A DNA stretch of 64,000 nt from the NCBI GenBank assembly GCA_002812745.2, contig NCSJ02000041.1:124001-188000 (forward strand). Reading direction: 5' to 3'. Positions 1 to 10,580 of the stretch are shown here, in pieces (positions within the stretch are counted from its first letter, which is position 1; each line of letters begins with the position of its first letter). This DNA is from Scytalidium lignicola. Lineage: Eukaryota > Ascomycota > Leotiomycetes. Position numbers and translations under genes: made by a program. The notes under the pieces were generated by a model, which saw only the letters and a list, made by a program, of their open reading frames with translations, was not told where the DNA came from and made no database searches.

Positions 1-2
1 AA

Positions 3-584
3 TCTTATCAAGGCTATGGAATGTCTCCGGGAGGTCCATATGATCATACTTCATCTCCAGCCCCTGGATTTGGTGTTCCTTCTTTACTTGGTCGTGACAC
101 CGGTCTCACCGGTGGCCTAGGAGATTATGGCCGTGTTGGATCAGCGCAGTCTTCCACCCACCAGGGATTGCCAGGTGCACATGATGCATTTGGCCGAGGC
201 ACATCCTACCAAGGCCAATACAACCCACAAGGGAGTCAGTCTGGTTCAGGCGAAGATTTAAAACCATTTGGAGAGTCTAAAACCGGCAATGGGCCAAGTC
301 CTTCTCTTCCTCAAGCTGGCAGACCAGGATCTGCAGCTAATACCGCTTCTTCATCCGGTCTCCCACCTCAACAATCATCTCAGCAAGCTGGTTATGGTGG
401 ATATCCAAGCCATCTCCAGCAGCCAGGTCATGGACTTCACGCTGGCCAGGCTGCCAGTCAGTATGCTGGTCTGGGTGGTGCTCAAGGGCATCAGAACAGC
501 CAATATGGCGGTTACCAAGGCTTTGGCGGCAACTACTACGGCACTGGCCAGCAGCGCGGATGGGGTGGCAACTATGGACATTAA
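3..584 (+). CDS. C-terminal part of a Q/G/Y-rich protein, possibly RNA polymerase II degradation factor Def1
   Basis: The frame is open from the window edge (codons from base 3) to the TAA at 582-584, so this is the 3' end of a gene that begins outside the window; the ATG at 21 is internal. About 193 residues are visible. They are low complexity: rich in Gly, Gln, Ser, Pro and Tyr, with repeated GGY/QYGG units and the ending QQRGWGGNYGH. There is no folded domain in the visible part. Fungal Def1 proteins (an N-terminal CUE-like ubiquitin-binding domain and a long Q-rich tail, acting in turnover of stalled RNA polymerase II) have a tail of this style, and I recall a similar C-terminus. The domain that would decide it is not in the window, so other prion-like RNA-binding or transcription proteins remain possible. 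Confidence 0.45.
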   Translation, partial: SYQGYGMSPGGPYDHTSSPAPGFGVPSLLGRDTGLTGGLGDYGRVGSAQSSTHQGLPGAHDAFGRGTSYQGQYNPQGSQSGSGEDLKPFGESKTGNGPSPSLPQAGRPGSAANTASSSGLPPQQSSQQAGYGGYPSHLQQPGHGLHAGQAASQYAGLGGAQGHQNSQYGGYQGFGGNYYGTGQQRGWGGNYGH

Positions 585-1411
585 TGACAATATCTAGTGT
601 CATGTCCTTGGGAGTTGTCATTCTCGTTTACTCAATTCAGCTTTCTGATTTGAATCTGAATAACGAACGGAACTTCTCACCAATTATGTGTTACTACTGC
701 CAGCTCTTTTTCAGTTTTTTATCTCACTGCAATCTTGGGCGCGAAGGAGGAATTTCGAAAAGTGTCATGCCCCCCTCGGAAAAAAATAATCCATCAGTCA
801 TGCTCGTGCTTGTCAACTAGGGCCAGCTCAAAAAAACCTCTTGTATTTCCCCCTTTTTTTTGCTCCTCACAACTCTGTTTTCAAATAGCTTTTTCTCTCA
901 CCTCACATCGAGTTCATATTACCAACGTGTTCTCTGGGCTGGTAGGCCCTGGCAAAGCGGGAAAAGTCGATTAAGCTTTAAACTTGCCCTGTTATTAGGC
1001 ATGGATTGGCGGTCAGGGGCGGATCTTGTTCATTAATATCGATGGCATGGGCCCTTACTCTCTTGGGGCTTTCTTTGATTATGAGCATTGCGCGCATGCA
1101 CTTAACGTCAGGGATGAATCACATCTCGTGTATTCATGAGAAAATAGTCAAATAATCATGTTGACTACAGACACCAAGCCAGTTTCTTATTTTATGCAAT
1201 TATTAGTGAAGTGATGTTTTAGGTAATTATTAGTTGACCAGGTATATTCGACTTCTGAGAGCTACTACTACTCTTGAGTACCCTTGGTACTGGTAACAAA
1301 ACCCTTTTAACGATATATGCGCCATCCATTGCCCAACGCCAATCTTCACCCAAGTATATATATATCTACCAAGATTTTTCTTTGTATAAAACACGATAGA
1401 TTATTCGTTCA
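585..1411. other. Intergenic gap between two convergent genes
   Basis: This holds the 3' flanks of the Q-rich gene (+) and the 990-residue gene (-). It contains pyrimidine-rich stretches around 840-870 and an alternating TA run at 1355-1365. I see no RNA gene or credible reading frame here. Confidence 0.6.
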
Positions 1412-4384
1412 TCAAATCCTTTCATCCTCAAAAATGCTACTCTCCATATCATCGTCCGACCCATAACTCCTCACAGCTTGCTTTTGACTACCCATCCAAC
1501 CCCCATACCCAGCAGGAACAGCCGAACCCCAACTGTAACCTATGTGAGGGCTCGGTTTCTTCCCATCTGTCCATGCACTCCAAACAGCATTTGAAACCAT
1601 ATCCAAGGCCCCACTGACTACTTCGCCTGTCCATTGATCCAGCTTCGTAGGTATAGCATACGGGAAGAAAGGGTCTGAGGGGGACCAGTTATTTGAAGAG
1701 GAGTACGTCGGATGACAGAAGTACTCGCACATGACACTTTCGCTCACGTACCAGACCGAGAAGATGAGAGTTATAAGACCAAACCAGGTCAGATTTCTTC
1801 TTCCACTTCCGGTACGTTCAGGTGTTAATAGCCGCGGTATTGGGATAGAAAAATGATAGACACTGCTGTTGGCTGCGCACTCTGGACAGTCTGCATGGCT
1901 GTGGTGCGCATTAGATTTTGGAGTGGAGGCGGAGGTTGCGGCTGCGGCAGCAGAAGCAGAAGCAGACACTTTCTTCTCAAGGCGCTCGATGCCACGTTTT
2001 GCCTCCGTGATGCTTGTAGATGTGCTTTTGAGCGACTTGTTCATACGTTCAAGTGTTAGCAGTTCCAATCTTCTCTCCTTCTGCTTCTGAGTTAGCGGCC
2101 GGCCGGTATGGTCATATTCAAGGTCTATGATATCTTCTAGGATAGTGGTATTGTCGGAGACGCCATTCCCTTGTGCTTCAATAATGGCATCGAAATCATC
2201 AAGAGTTGAATCGTCCATGTCGATTTCCTTGCGGATATGGTTCAAATCATCAGACACACTTGCTCGCTTAGCTGTATTAACCATAGGTGGCCGCGCTCGT
2301 GGTTTCGTAATTGTAGCGTCAGAATTCGATGAGCTCGGTCTAGATGTATTGCTTTCCAGTTCATTATCTGAGAGTTGACGTCGTCTAGCATCTTCTGAAG
2401 GGTTTGCTGTCATATCATCATCACTCTCCTTTTTTACTTTCAAAGGTGGTGATCGGGATGGTGATGTGCTCGGCCGCTGGATGGTAGGAGCCGGAGTCTC
2501 AATGTAAGCGCCTGTTACTTTCGGGGTAGGCATGGAGAGTACATTTCTTTTAGGCCTTGGGGTCTCGAGATCCTCGCTCTCATCAGGTGGAGGCGAACTT
2601 GTCCGTGCAGAGTTCTTCTCGGGTTTCTCATCTGGAAGATCGAATAGTTTCTGCTCCTGGACAATGCGCTCCTCTGGATCAATATCGGATTTTAGGGTGT
2701 CACTGCTTGTGCTGTAACGCTTCTTCTCCGCTTCCGAGACAGGCAGATCAAGCTTTTCTGTTTTCTTGCTAGCTAATTTGTCTTCGTTTGCTTTCCTATC
2801 ATTCTCAACTGGTCTGTCTGATGGCGATGAGCTAGGACTTGTACTGGCAATTCTAGCCAAACTTCGTAATGTATCTCGATATTGATCTCGTTTGACTTCA
2901 GCGTGACCAGGATCGGTAACTTTTGCCCCATCCCCAGTAGGCTTAAAATCACTTGTCCGTGGTCCCGATCCTCTGCTAAATATAGTGATTGGTGTTCCTG
3001 GAATGGGCTCGCCTTCTTCTTCTAGTATGGTTCTGTCATGTAATGGCTCAGTCTGGTCGAAGTCTGCAGTATCCAGACCCTCTTTCAGAGGTGCTGCCTT
3101 AGCCGTTGTTCGCTCAGCCTCCGGAGAGAGGGATCTTTCCTCTGAATTACGCTCTTTTATATCCTCCAACCTGCTCTGAGCAACAGCCCTTGGTAATAAG
3201 CTCTGGACCTCTGCGTCACGAATCTCATCAAGCTTAGTTCTCTTAATTACGAAATTCGGACTTGATACTTGAAGCGAATGTGCCGTAAAATCGAGGTCAG
3301 CATCCCATAGTTTGCTTTTTTCTGGTGACACATTTGACGGTTTGGTTGAAGTGGGCCGAGAAGATGGAGGCGTAGGTTCTTGCTGTGATTGCTGATTCTC
3401 AACTGACGGTAAAGGCACATCCTTTGAAGCATCACTCTCGACGGTTGGAAGAGGCGAGGTTTTGCCATCCAAAGAGGCTTCGGGTGAGATTATCTTGCTT
3501 AGCCATCCTTCATTTTTCCTTGCTTTACTGCCCCATGTGTTGGGTAGTCTTATTGGCGGTTCACTGTCAATATTGCTTTCGCTTGACTTCTTAGAATCTC
3601 CTTTCTCGGTATCCCTATGACCAACATCCGCCTTGTTAAAAAGACCATTTCGACTCGACGTTGCTGCAACATACCGTTCCTGGTCTTTTAGATACTGTAT
3701 CATCTTTCGATCAAATTCATCCTCTACAGGATCCTCTGGTAAGCTGAATCCCGAGAGGCTACTTCCACTAGAGACTTTTGTATCATCATCTGTCTGTTTC
3801 TTCACACCCACACTATTTCTTCGCAGTGGGCTTTCTCTTCCTGTTTTAAAATGGAGAGCACCTTTTCTTATTGTTTTTAGTCTTTCTTCATCTCCCGTAG
3901 ACCGCCCTCGAGCTCTCGGCAAGGGACTTGGACTCCCTATCCGTAAAGCGTTCTTCTTTATATGACTTCCAGTTGGTGCAGATGCAGACCTTTCGTCTGT
4001 TTCTGAGGGACGGAACTCATCCCTGTGTGTTACTGGAGGAGTTAACGTCGTCTCCCGCACGTAGGATCTGGTTTTCGGGATGCGACTGTTTGAGCCCAAG
4101 TTCCCTCGACCACCTCGCCGTAGATCAGTAGGCGCAAATTCAGGCTCCTGTTCAGTTCGTTCAAATGCGCTTCTTAGGCCAGGCCCGCCTCTTGTCCTCC
4201 CACTCATCCATCCTCCAGTCGTAGATCTTGACAATGCTGGCTGTAATACACTAGAATATCCGGTGTCGAGATTACGTTGCCTGAATATAGGTTTGTCGCG
4301 GCCTCCAGAAAAGGTATTCGCATCGGTGGCATTGATTTCCTCATCCATCATATTGTGCGCGTGGTCGCGATCTCTTTGAGCCAT
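1412..4384 (-). CDS. Fungal-specific 990-residue protein with one C-terminal membrane segment
   Basis: A single uninterrupted frame from the ATG at 4384 to the stop at 1412; no intron is needed. I do not recognise a named family. The first 760 residues are polar, Ser/Pro/Arg-rich and look disordered, with many SP/TP sites that could be kinase targets. Residues about 765-806 (from TQKQKERRLELL to ERLEKKV) look like a coiled coil. A CPEC motif lies at 833-836, and residues about 865-884 (LTWFGLITLIFSVWYVSES) form one likely membrane helix, followed by a 100-residue Trp/Gly-rich tail. This layout (long disordered region, coiled coil, single late helix) suits a tail-anchored protein of the nuclear envelope, spindle pole body or ER, but that is inference. 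The size and clean frame make it a real gene. Confidence 0.8.
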   Translation of the reverse strand: MAQRDRDHAHNMMDEEINATDANTFSGGRDKPIFRQRNLDTGYSSVLQPALSRSTTGGWMSGRTRGGPGLRSAFERTEQEPEFAPTDLRRGGRGNLGSNSRIPKTRSYVRETTLTPPVTHRDEFRPSETDERSASAPTGSHIKKNALRIGSPSPLPRARGRSTGDEERLKTIRKGALHFKTGRESPLRRNSVGVKKQTDDDTKVSSGSSLSGFSLPEDPVEDEFDRKMIQYLKDQERYVAATSSRNGLFNKADVGHRDTEKGDSKKSSESNIDSEPPIRLPNTWGSKARKNEGWLSKIISPEASLDGKTSPLPTVESDASKDVPLPSVENQQSQQEPTPPSSRPTSTKPSNVSPEKSKLWDADLDFTAHSLQVSSPNFVIKRTKLDEIRDAEVQSLLPRAVAQSRLEDIKERNSEERSLSPEAERTTAKAAPLKEGLDTADFDQTEPLHDRTILEEEGEPIPGTPITIFSRGSGPRTSDFKPTGDGAKVTDPGHAEVKRDQYRDTLRSLARIASTSPSSSPSDRPVENDRKANEDKLASKKTEKLDLPVSEAEKKRYSTSSDTLKSDIDPEERIVQEQKLFDLPDEKPEKNSARTSSPPPDESEDLETPRPKRNVLSMPTPKVTGAYIETPAPTIQRPSTSPSRSPPLKVKKESDDDMTANPSEDARRRQLSDNELESNTSRPSSSNSDATITKPRARPPMVNTAKRASVSDDLNHIRKEIDMDDSTLDDFDAIIEAQGNGVSDNTTILEDIIDLEYDHTGRPLTQKQKERRLELLTLERMNKSLKSTSTSITEAKRGIERLEKKVSASASAAAAATSASTPKSNAHHSHADCPECAANSSVYHFSIPIPRLLTPERTGSGRRNLTWFGLITLIFSVWYVSESVMCEYFCHPTYSSSNNWSPSDPFFPYAIPTKLDQWTGEVVSGALDMVSNAVWSAWTDGKKPSPHIGYSWGSAVPAGYGGWMGSQKQAVRSYGSDDDMESSIFEDERI

Positions 4385-4805
4385 GTTCGCGCTCCTGTAG
4401 GATCATCATTGATGAGATTTTCTCATGTTTGCTTGCTTAATATAGTGTCTATTCAACTGGGAGGATTTTCCCCTCGATGTATTACGTGTTCAACTAGCTC
4501 TTTTGTGAGAGACGTTGGTGCCCAAACTGCTGTCGCACTGTTGTCGCTGCGAAAGTTCTTGAGTTGTTGCGGGAGCGCGTTCGCGGTCGACCGNCAACGT
4601 CAGAGAAGCCTCGTCCGCCTCGCTAAGGCTCGGTCACTGCAAGTGACAACGCACACACACCGCCATCGATTCATGATTGTAACATCAACACATGATTGTG
4701 TAGCTTTTATGCCTTCTACGTAATACTCAAGTATTAAAACCAACAAAACCGCTGCGTCAAAAGCAGTCATTTATAACAGCCAACGCCTTTTGTCCTGCCA
4801 ACCAT
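4385..4805. other. Upstream region of the 990-residue gene
   Basis: About 420 bp that should hold the promoter of the minus-strand gene ending at 4384 and the 3' end of the oxysterol-binding gene. It has an N at 4594 in a GC-rich patch (4550-4640). No gene or RNA was recognised. Confidence 0.5.
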
Positions 4806-6033
4806 TCACGACAGAGCTTTCTGTACTGCGGCGCCCTTCTTCTCATCATATCTCCAGATACCGCCAGTCTTGTCAGCTTCGACATTTAGCCCAATCTTTG
4901 GCGCTAATTGATCCACAATTGAGTCACCTTCGACTACTGAGAAGTATCTCCTCTCCCAGACCCTGCCCTCCGCTTTCTCTTTTGCCCTTAACTCGCGCTG
5001 CGCTACCTCAATCAGGGTCTTCTCATTCCCCACAACTTCCATATCGCCCGCTGCAATCCCAGCCGCCACTTTCGCCCATGCCCTTCGAGATTCTAACTGG
5101 TCTTGCTTCTCTATAGGCGCGATCTGGAGCGGCGTCACAGCTGCAGCATTAGCATCAAAGGTCTCGATCAGAGGTCCCGACTTATGTGACCCTTCACGAA
5201 TATCGAATGACTTTGACCACTGTCCTGCGGCGTTATAGAGAATAGTACCCTCCTTCCCAGTAGGATAGAGGGTAGCTGCAAACCCATTTTTCTTTCCGGA
5301 AAGCCAGCCCTTACCACTATACTCGATCTTGGCAGTGTATCCTGAACTGCTAGTAATATAGGTTTTGCTTTCAAGTTCCACAAAAGGGGCTCCGAAAATA
5401 AGTCCCTCAATATGTAGGCTTGGAAGGGTGATAAGATAGGTCTCATCGTATGCTGGAATAGAATAAACAGCATGACCAATCTGTTTCACATATATAGTGC
5501 TGCTAAAGGACGCCTTTTGAGCGTTATACCCTTGCAAGGATACACCGTGCTCTTTATTGTGAATGTAATAGGCTGTCGCTGGAGGGTGGTGGCTAAAGAG
5601 ATGTTAATAAATTATCGTTAGATATACAGACAAGTGGTACATACCTGACTTGCTCTGATATTAATTCTGTTGTGCCGGCTTCATCCTCCCATTTGCCAAG
5701 GAAAAGCTCTCCCAAGAATGCATTCAGTGGCTTCTTCTCGTTTCCAAATTCATCACTCCGGCTAGCATATTGTTGCTTCAGAGTACTCAAGAACCATTTT
5801 AGAACCAACAAGGCACGTTTCTGGGGATCCTTCTCACTGGCAGGGGCGATGAAAAGAGACGGGTGCTGTGCCCAGTAAGAGGAGAATTCGACGAGAGAAG
5901 TTGCTGAGAGAATAAATGGCGGTGCTGTCAAGGAGGAGAGATCGCCATTGAAAGAAGCTATTGATTTTAAGAATGCAGACCAAGATGATTTATTCTGTGC
6001 AGATACGGCACCTCCTTCTTCGTTGGAAGACAT
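4806..6033 (-). CDS. KES1: Oxysterol-binding protein, Osh4/Kes1 type
   Basis: Two exons, 6033..5645 and 5592..4806, separated by a 52-bp intron (GTATGT..TTTAG); the spliced product has 391 residues, against 434 for yeast Osh4. The family signature EQVSHHPP is rebuilt exactly at the junction: E127-Q-V ends exon 1, the Ser130 codon is split AG|C, and HHPP opens exon 2. There is no PH domain or ankyrin repeat, so this is the short, lipid-exchanging class that moves sterol against PI4P between ER/Golgi membranes and restrains Golgi traffic. I chose the ATG at 6033 (MSSNEEGG) over one at 6057 because family members start close to the [17 protein letters not shown] block. The C-terminus carries the usual [12 protein letters not shown] segment. 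I am confident of the family; the exact paralogue is less certain. Confidence 0.93.
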
Positions 6034-6800
6034 GGCGGTAACTGAATAGAAGAACACTGCCCTGTGGGATCAAGCTTAGGTCTACAATCAACGATCAACA
6101 CTTGGAATACGGCGTTAATTTTTTGAGGACGATATCCCCAATATTCTCCAATTTTAGTTTGGGAATTTTGTGAGAAATGGAGATGGTGATGAAGAATCAA
6201 GAAATTGTTTTGGTTATTTGGAAATTCCCCTGGCTTTGTTGACTGTGGCTGATGGATGACGTATAAAGCTACTTCTCCACAAGTGCCAGGGTAGGATAGC
6301 AACTCAACCCCCTTTCGCTTACCGTATTCGGGTTTGTTCTTGCTCATCTACTCATCCATCCATTTTGAGGTAGCTTCCCCTGCGATTTCCTGTAACATCC
6401 ACGTAAAAGAGTCCTCTCTCTATATCAGATCACACCATAGTCACACAAAGATCACACATATATTAACTAACAGTCTGAAGCATAGCTCCGCTTACGGTAT
6501 GCCTTGATGAAAACTAACGAAGTGATAGCATCTACTATAGTTAAAAATTGCAGCTTAAACTCTTAGTTTCAGACAGCCACGCGTTCATCTGAGATACATT
6601 TCAAAAATACCTTACATGTAGAACTGGTGGCAATAGCTAGCTGCAGATTAGTTCTCTGTCACTTTGTGAATCATTCTTCTGGTAATCCAATGATTCTACT
6701 CATTCTGGGCGAGTGCAAACAAAATGATTGAGAACTTCATAGATTATACAATAAATGCCGAGGAAGCCTCGATATAATACAGGCCCATCATCTGGGGTCT
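6034..6800. other. Gap between the oxysterol-binding gene and bL9m
   Basis: It should contain the promoter and 5' UTR of the oxysterol-binding gene (minus strand) and the 3' UTR of bL9m. A 126-codon minus-strand frame (5967-6347) overlaps the start of the real gene in another frame and shows no family features. Nothing else was recognised. Confidence 0.5.
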
Positions 6801-7746
6801 CTAATCCAGCGCATGGACTTGAATCGTTCTCCTAATAACATCAGGTGCTCCCTTGATCCGGATATAGATCTCAAATATTCCAAGTGTCTTGACACGATCC
6901 TTCTCATCTGTCTTTTCCACAAATACAATATCTTCTGGTGACAGGACAACTTTAGACCCTTCCTTATGCGCTGCCAATATCGCTTTCAGATTTGCTGCAA
7001 TATCAGCGGTAGATACTGATCCATATATTCCCGTCTTTTCTTGGACAACCGGAGCAGGTCCCTGCGCTTCTAATGCTTCTTCCGACAGTGCTGATGAGGC
7101 AGGGATGGATGGAGAATGCTTCAGTACCGGAGATTGTGCAACTGCTATTGGTTTCCGATAGAATTCAAGGTTGGTTGGGATAGCGTTCGACAATATCCTC
7201 ATCATGTGTTCAGGCTATAAGATACATGAGTCAACTTCTGCAGTATTAAATAAAGGGCATGCGGCATACACTTAGAAGATCGAGATCGATTTGGGCTGGT
7301 TTCTCTTCAACGATTTTTTCTGTCTTAGTCTGCTTCATAATGCCGGGCATAAATGTAGAGTCACGTTCTGATACAACATTCTCCAGTCCAAGTTCCTGCA
7401 GCTGGGGAGCTGTCATGTACTCTGCCATGCTCTTTGGGTACCAGTCATTTCGCATTCGTCCAGGGGCAACCGGTAATATTGTCCCTGTATAGAATAATCT
7501 GTTAGCAGCCACACCAGTTGAAAGAAAAAACAAGTTTTGTCATCTAGAATCGGCAGTACCTTTTCGTCCATAATGAGGAATATCCCGCAACAATCTCACT
7601 TTGATATTATTCGAGGCTCTTGCGAGCTTCTTCTTTCCTCTCACCTGCTGCCTTGCAGGCACGGAAACCGTGTCCGCAAAAGTCCCTGCTATCCTACGGA
7701 CACAGGTGATACATTGGGGCGCTCTGGGCAGCAGTGGTGAAGCCAT
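6801..7746 (-). CDS. MRPL50: Mitochondrial large-subunit ribosomal protein bL9m
   Basis: Three exons, 7746..7560, 7484..7270 and 7214..6801, with introns of 75 and 55 bp; 271 residues after splicing. The start gives a basic, Arg-rich N-terminus typical of mitochondrial import (MASPLLPRAPQCITCVRRIAG). The bL9 N-domain follows: KVRLLRDIPHYGRKG|TILPVAPGRMRNDWYP, the first junction falling inside the conserved GRKG-T turn. After a linker, the C-terminal domain reads IYGSVSTADIAANLKA..VVLSPEDI and ends IRRTIQVHALD. The second junction joins DLDLLS to PEHMMRIL. It binds 23S-like rRNA near the L1 stalk in the mitochondrial ribosome. A second in-frame ATG at 7758 would add MPCP only. Its divergent neighbour is the USP gene. 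Confidence 0.92.
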
Positions 7747-8335
7747 TGGGCAAGGCAATCGCAGACAGCCGTATGTTCAGATGTACTGTAGAGTTCAAAG
7801 GACCTGGAGTTTTATGTTCTTTCAGCCTTGTTTTTACGGCATTTTAAGGATTAAAATTGACCCATACCGGCGCTATCTACGGATGTAGACAATCTCCTGA
7901 AACTTTAATTAATTTAACCGATCATGAAGGCGCAATCGGAATTCGAAGGGCCTTCATGATGAGGAGGATCTGGACAAGATTCCTTTTCAATACCTGGTAC
8001 TTGATCACTGTGGACGTGACTTAGTAATCGAATTCTTCCGCCGCAATTTTATGTAAAAACCAATGAGCAAACTTTATACTAAGCTGCCTAAAGGCGTATC
8101 GTGATCTTCCTTATCCGAGATCCGAAGTAGATGCTTACGAAGTACAACGGCACTCACGGCAGTCGACCACTTTTGCCTTTAATACTGCAATTGACCTCCG
8201 ATCGCAGTTGCCTGCATCCTCCACAGCTCATCTCAACCATAGGATACAGTGCAGGTATGTCTATGGTGACTCTGTAATGGGAGAACCAAATTGAACTACT
8301 TGCGCACCCGATCCATCCATTCCGTTGGCGCCGGT
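7747..8335. promoter_or_regulatory. Divergent promoter region, bL9m (-) / USP (+)
   Basis: About 590 bp between two start codons on opposite strands, so both promoters lie here. No TATA box, long repeat or RNA gene stands out. The nested frames are short and overlap the two 5' ends. Confidence 0.5.
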
Positions 8336-10303
8336 ATGCCAGACAAGCAGCTTACAATAGCGACATACGCAGCCGGTGCTTCCCTTGCTGCGATAACTCT
8401 GGTTTACGTATTCGCTCCCACCTTTTTCATCGATGGAGAATCTGCAGGAGCTCCAGGGGCAAGGAAGAAGGGCGTAGTAGTCGGACTTTCGAATCCGGCA
8501 AATGACTGCTTTATAAATTCGGTGTTGCAAGCGCTCGCTGGACTAGGAGATTTGCGACGATATCTCATCCGGGAAACACATAGGAGGAAACTCGAACCTG
8601 AAGTATATGCGCATCTTGTGGAGGATCCGTTAAGGAAAAATCTCCCTGCATGGAAATTAGAAGGCCTTCAAGCGGGACTGGTCACTCAGGGTCTGAAGGA
8701 TATTTTAGATGCGCTTAACGAAAGACCGCTATCTAAGAAAACTATATCCGCAGCTCCATTCGTGGTGGTTTTAGAACGGGCTTTTAAGCAGAGGATCAGC
8801 CGACAACAGCAAGATGCACAAGAATTCTTACAAGTCGTGGCCGAGAGACTTAGCGACGAGTACCATGCAGGCCGCAGAGCAAGACGTTTTGCAAAAAATA
8901 TTCTTCTCGGTCAATCTACGGTAACTCAACAGTCATCTAATGGCGAAAGGTCAACAAACCAGAAGTCTCCGGAATTAGAGCCGGAAGAGAACGGGAATCT
9001 CGATGGGGCTGGGTCGATTCTCCAATCTGAATCGCAGTCCAATCCGCAAGATGCCCATAGTGGACTAGAAGTCAACGAGGATGCGGAGGACGAAGTAGAA
9101 GAGGGATTTCCATTCGAAGGTGGATCCGAATCACAGATTGAGTGTTTGACCTGTGGATTCAAACCAAAGTCAACTCAATCTACGTTTTGTGCATTAACTC
9201 TTAGCGTTCCACAGGTTAGTTCGACAACCTTGAATGCATGTTTTGATCAAATGTTCAAGACAGAATATATCGAAGATTTCAAATGCGAGAAGTGCCGCTT
9301 AATACACGGATTAGAGACTCTAAAGAAGGAGCGAGAGAAATCAAATTCGCAGAAATTCATAGCTACAACGAGTGCCACAATCGAAAAGTTAGAATTGGCT
9401 ATTAGTACAAACCCAGAGGATCCTCCCGAAGATATTGAGCTACTGGATAATAAATTTGCACCGAAGCGGAAGATAGCAAAGTATGTTCGCATTACAAAGT
9501 TTCCAAAGGTCATGGCAATCCATCTTTCCCGATCAATCTTTGATTCCAGCAGGTCAACTATGAAGAATTCTGCCAAGGTTGGGTTTCCAGAGCGGTTATC
9601 ACTTGGAGGTCTTCTCAACCGAAAAACATATAAGCTCCTCAGTGTTGTATGTCACAAAGGTAGTCATCATAGCGGGCACTATGAATCATTTAGGCGCCAG
9701 ACTATCCATGCCCCCTTTTCCACACCCAACACCTTCAAACAGTCTGGAGTTTACAGCAAGCCGTCAACGCCAATTCCTTCTCAAATATCTACACCTCAGA
9801 TTAGAGCGATACAAAGGTTAGAGAGCCAGGTTGCAGATACTAGTTCCACCTTATCAACTCCCGAGCTTCTTTCTCCCGCATCTGCCGCGTCGACGGCTTC
9901 TTTTCCATCCACAGATGGTAGTCCCTCTCCAGATTCTCCTCAAAATGAAAATGATGTTCCAAAGATGCGATCACCTTCGACAACGGTGTCTTCCGGTACA
10001 TCAAGAGACAAGTCTATTCGGGGACCGACATCTGCTCCTAGAGGCGTTGAGACGAGTAGCTTGTCTTCAGCAAGCCGACCTAACCAGGAGGCGAATTCAA
10101 AAGCGGCGCGTTCAATGTCACGACCAAGTTCAAGTCCTTATACAAGTAGTTCTGTTAAAGGAAGGTCAAAGAAGAAGTCGACCGATAAATGGTGGAGAAT
10201 AAGTGATGATAATGTTAAGGAGTGCAAAACCAGTCAAACTCTCAACATGCAGAGGGAGGTTTATATGTTGTTTTATGAAATGGAACCTTGTGAAGATGAC
10301 TAA
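8336..10303 (+). CDS. Membrane-anchored ubiquitin-specific protease (USP family, yeast Ubp1-like)
   Basis: A single exon of 655 residues from the ATG at 8336 (MPDKQL). The frame also opens at 8291, but the later start places a hydrophobic helix (about residues 7-26) right at the N-terminus, as in ER-anchored Ubp1. The Cys box is GLSNPANDCFINSVLQAL with catalytic Cys58; the QQQDAQEFLQ motif follows. A zinc ribbon is visible as ECLTCGF and FKCEKC (two CxxC pairs). The His box is HKGSHHSGHYESF with His448, and the last box is WWRISDDNV near residues 618-625. Between the His box and this last box lies a 150-residue Ser/Pro/Thr-rich insert, so the catalytic domain is interrupted. The protein should remove ubiquitin from targets at the ER or another membrane. 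Confidence 0.9.
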   Translation: MPDKQLTIATYAAGASLAAITLVYVFAPTFFIDGESAGAPGARKKGVVVGLSNPANDCFINSVLQALAGLGDLRRYLIRETHRRKLEPEVYAHLVEDPLRKNLPAWKLEGLQAGLVTQGLKDILDALNERPLSKKTISAAPFVVVLERAFKQRISRQQQDAQEFLQVVAERLSDEYHAGRRARRFAKNILLGQSTVTQQSSNGERSTNQKSPELEPEENGNLDGAGSILQSESQSNPQDAHSGLEVNEDAEDEVEEGFPFEGGSESQIECLTCGFKPKSTQSTFCALTLSVPQVSSTTLNACFDQMFKTEYIEDFKCEKCRLIHGLETLKKEREKSNSQKFIATTSATIEKLELAISTNPEDPPEDIELLDNKFAPKRKIAKYVRITKFPKVMAIHLSRSIFDSSRSTMKNSAKVGFPERLSLGGLLNRKTYKLLSVVCHKGSHHSGHYESFRRQTIHAPFSTPNTFKQSGVYSKPSTPIPSQISTPQIRAIQRLESQVADTSSTLSTPELLSPASAASTASFPSTDGSPSPDSPQNENDVPKMRSPSTTVSSGTSRDKSIRGPTSAPRGVETSSLSSASRPNQEANSKAARSMSRPSSSPYTSSSVKGRSKKKSTDKWWRISDDNVKECKTSQTLNMQREVYMLFYEMEPCEDD

Positions 10304-10580
10304 TTATAGCTTTCTCATTGGTGTTTCAACNTTTTTCTTTTCTTCTAAGCCAAAATACCAAGCAGGGCTCCATGAACGTTATATCCTCCGGATCATGATC
10401 ATGCATTGATATAGATACGTAGATCTGAACGCAATATGTTGCAGGTACGAATAGATAAAACGAATATCTAAGAAAGTTCATATTACCACTTTTTATCCCG
10501 TGATGTTATTAACAATGTGCACCCAAAATTGCCTTTTGTCTCATCTAAGCTATGAACAGAATTGGCACTTAATGGTCCTA
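10304..10580. other. Short convergent 3' region
   Basis: A 277-bp gap between the stop codons of the USP (+) and the methyltransferase (-). N at 10331 precedes a T run. No other feature was seen. Confidence 0.5.

Noticed and set aside
5967..6347. A 126-codon minus-strand frame overlapping the oxysterol-binding gene start
   Set aside because: It runs in another frame over the true first exon and has no family features.
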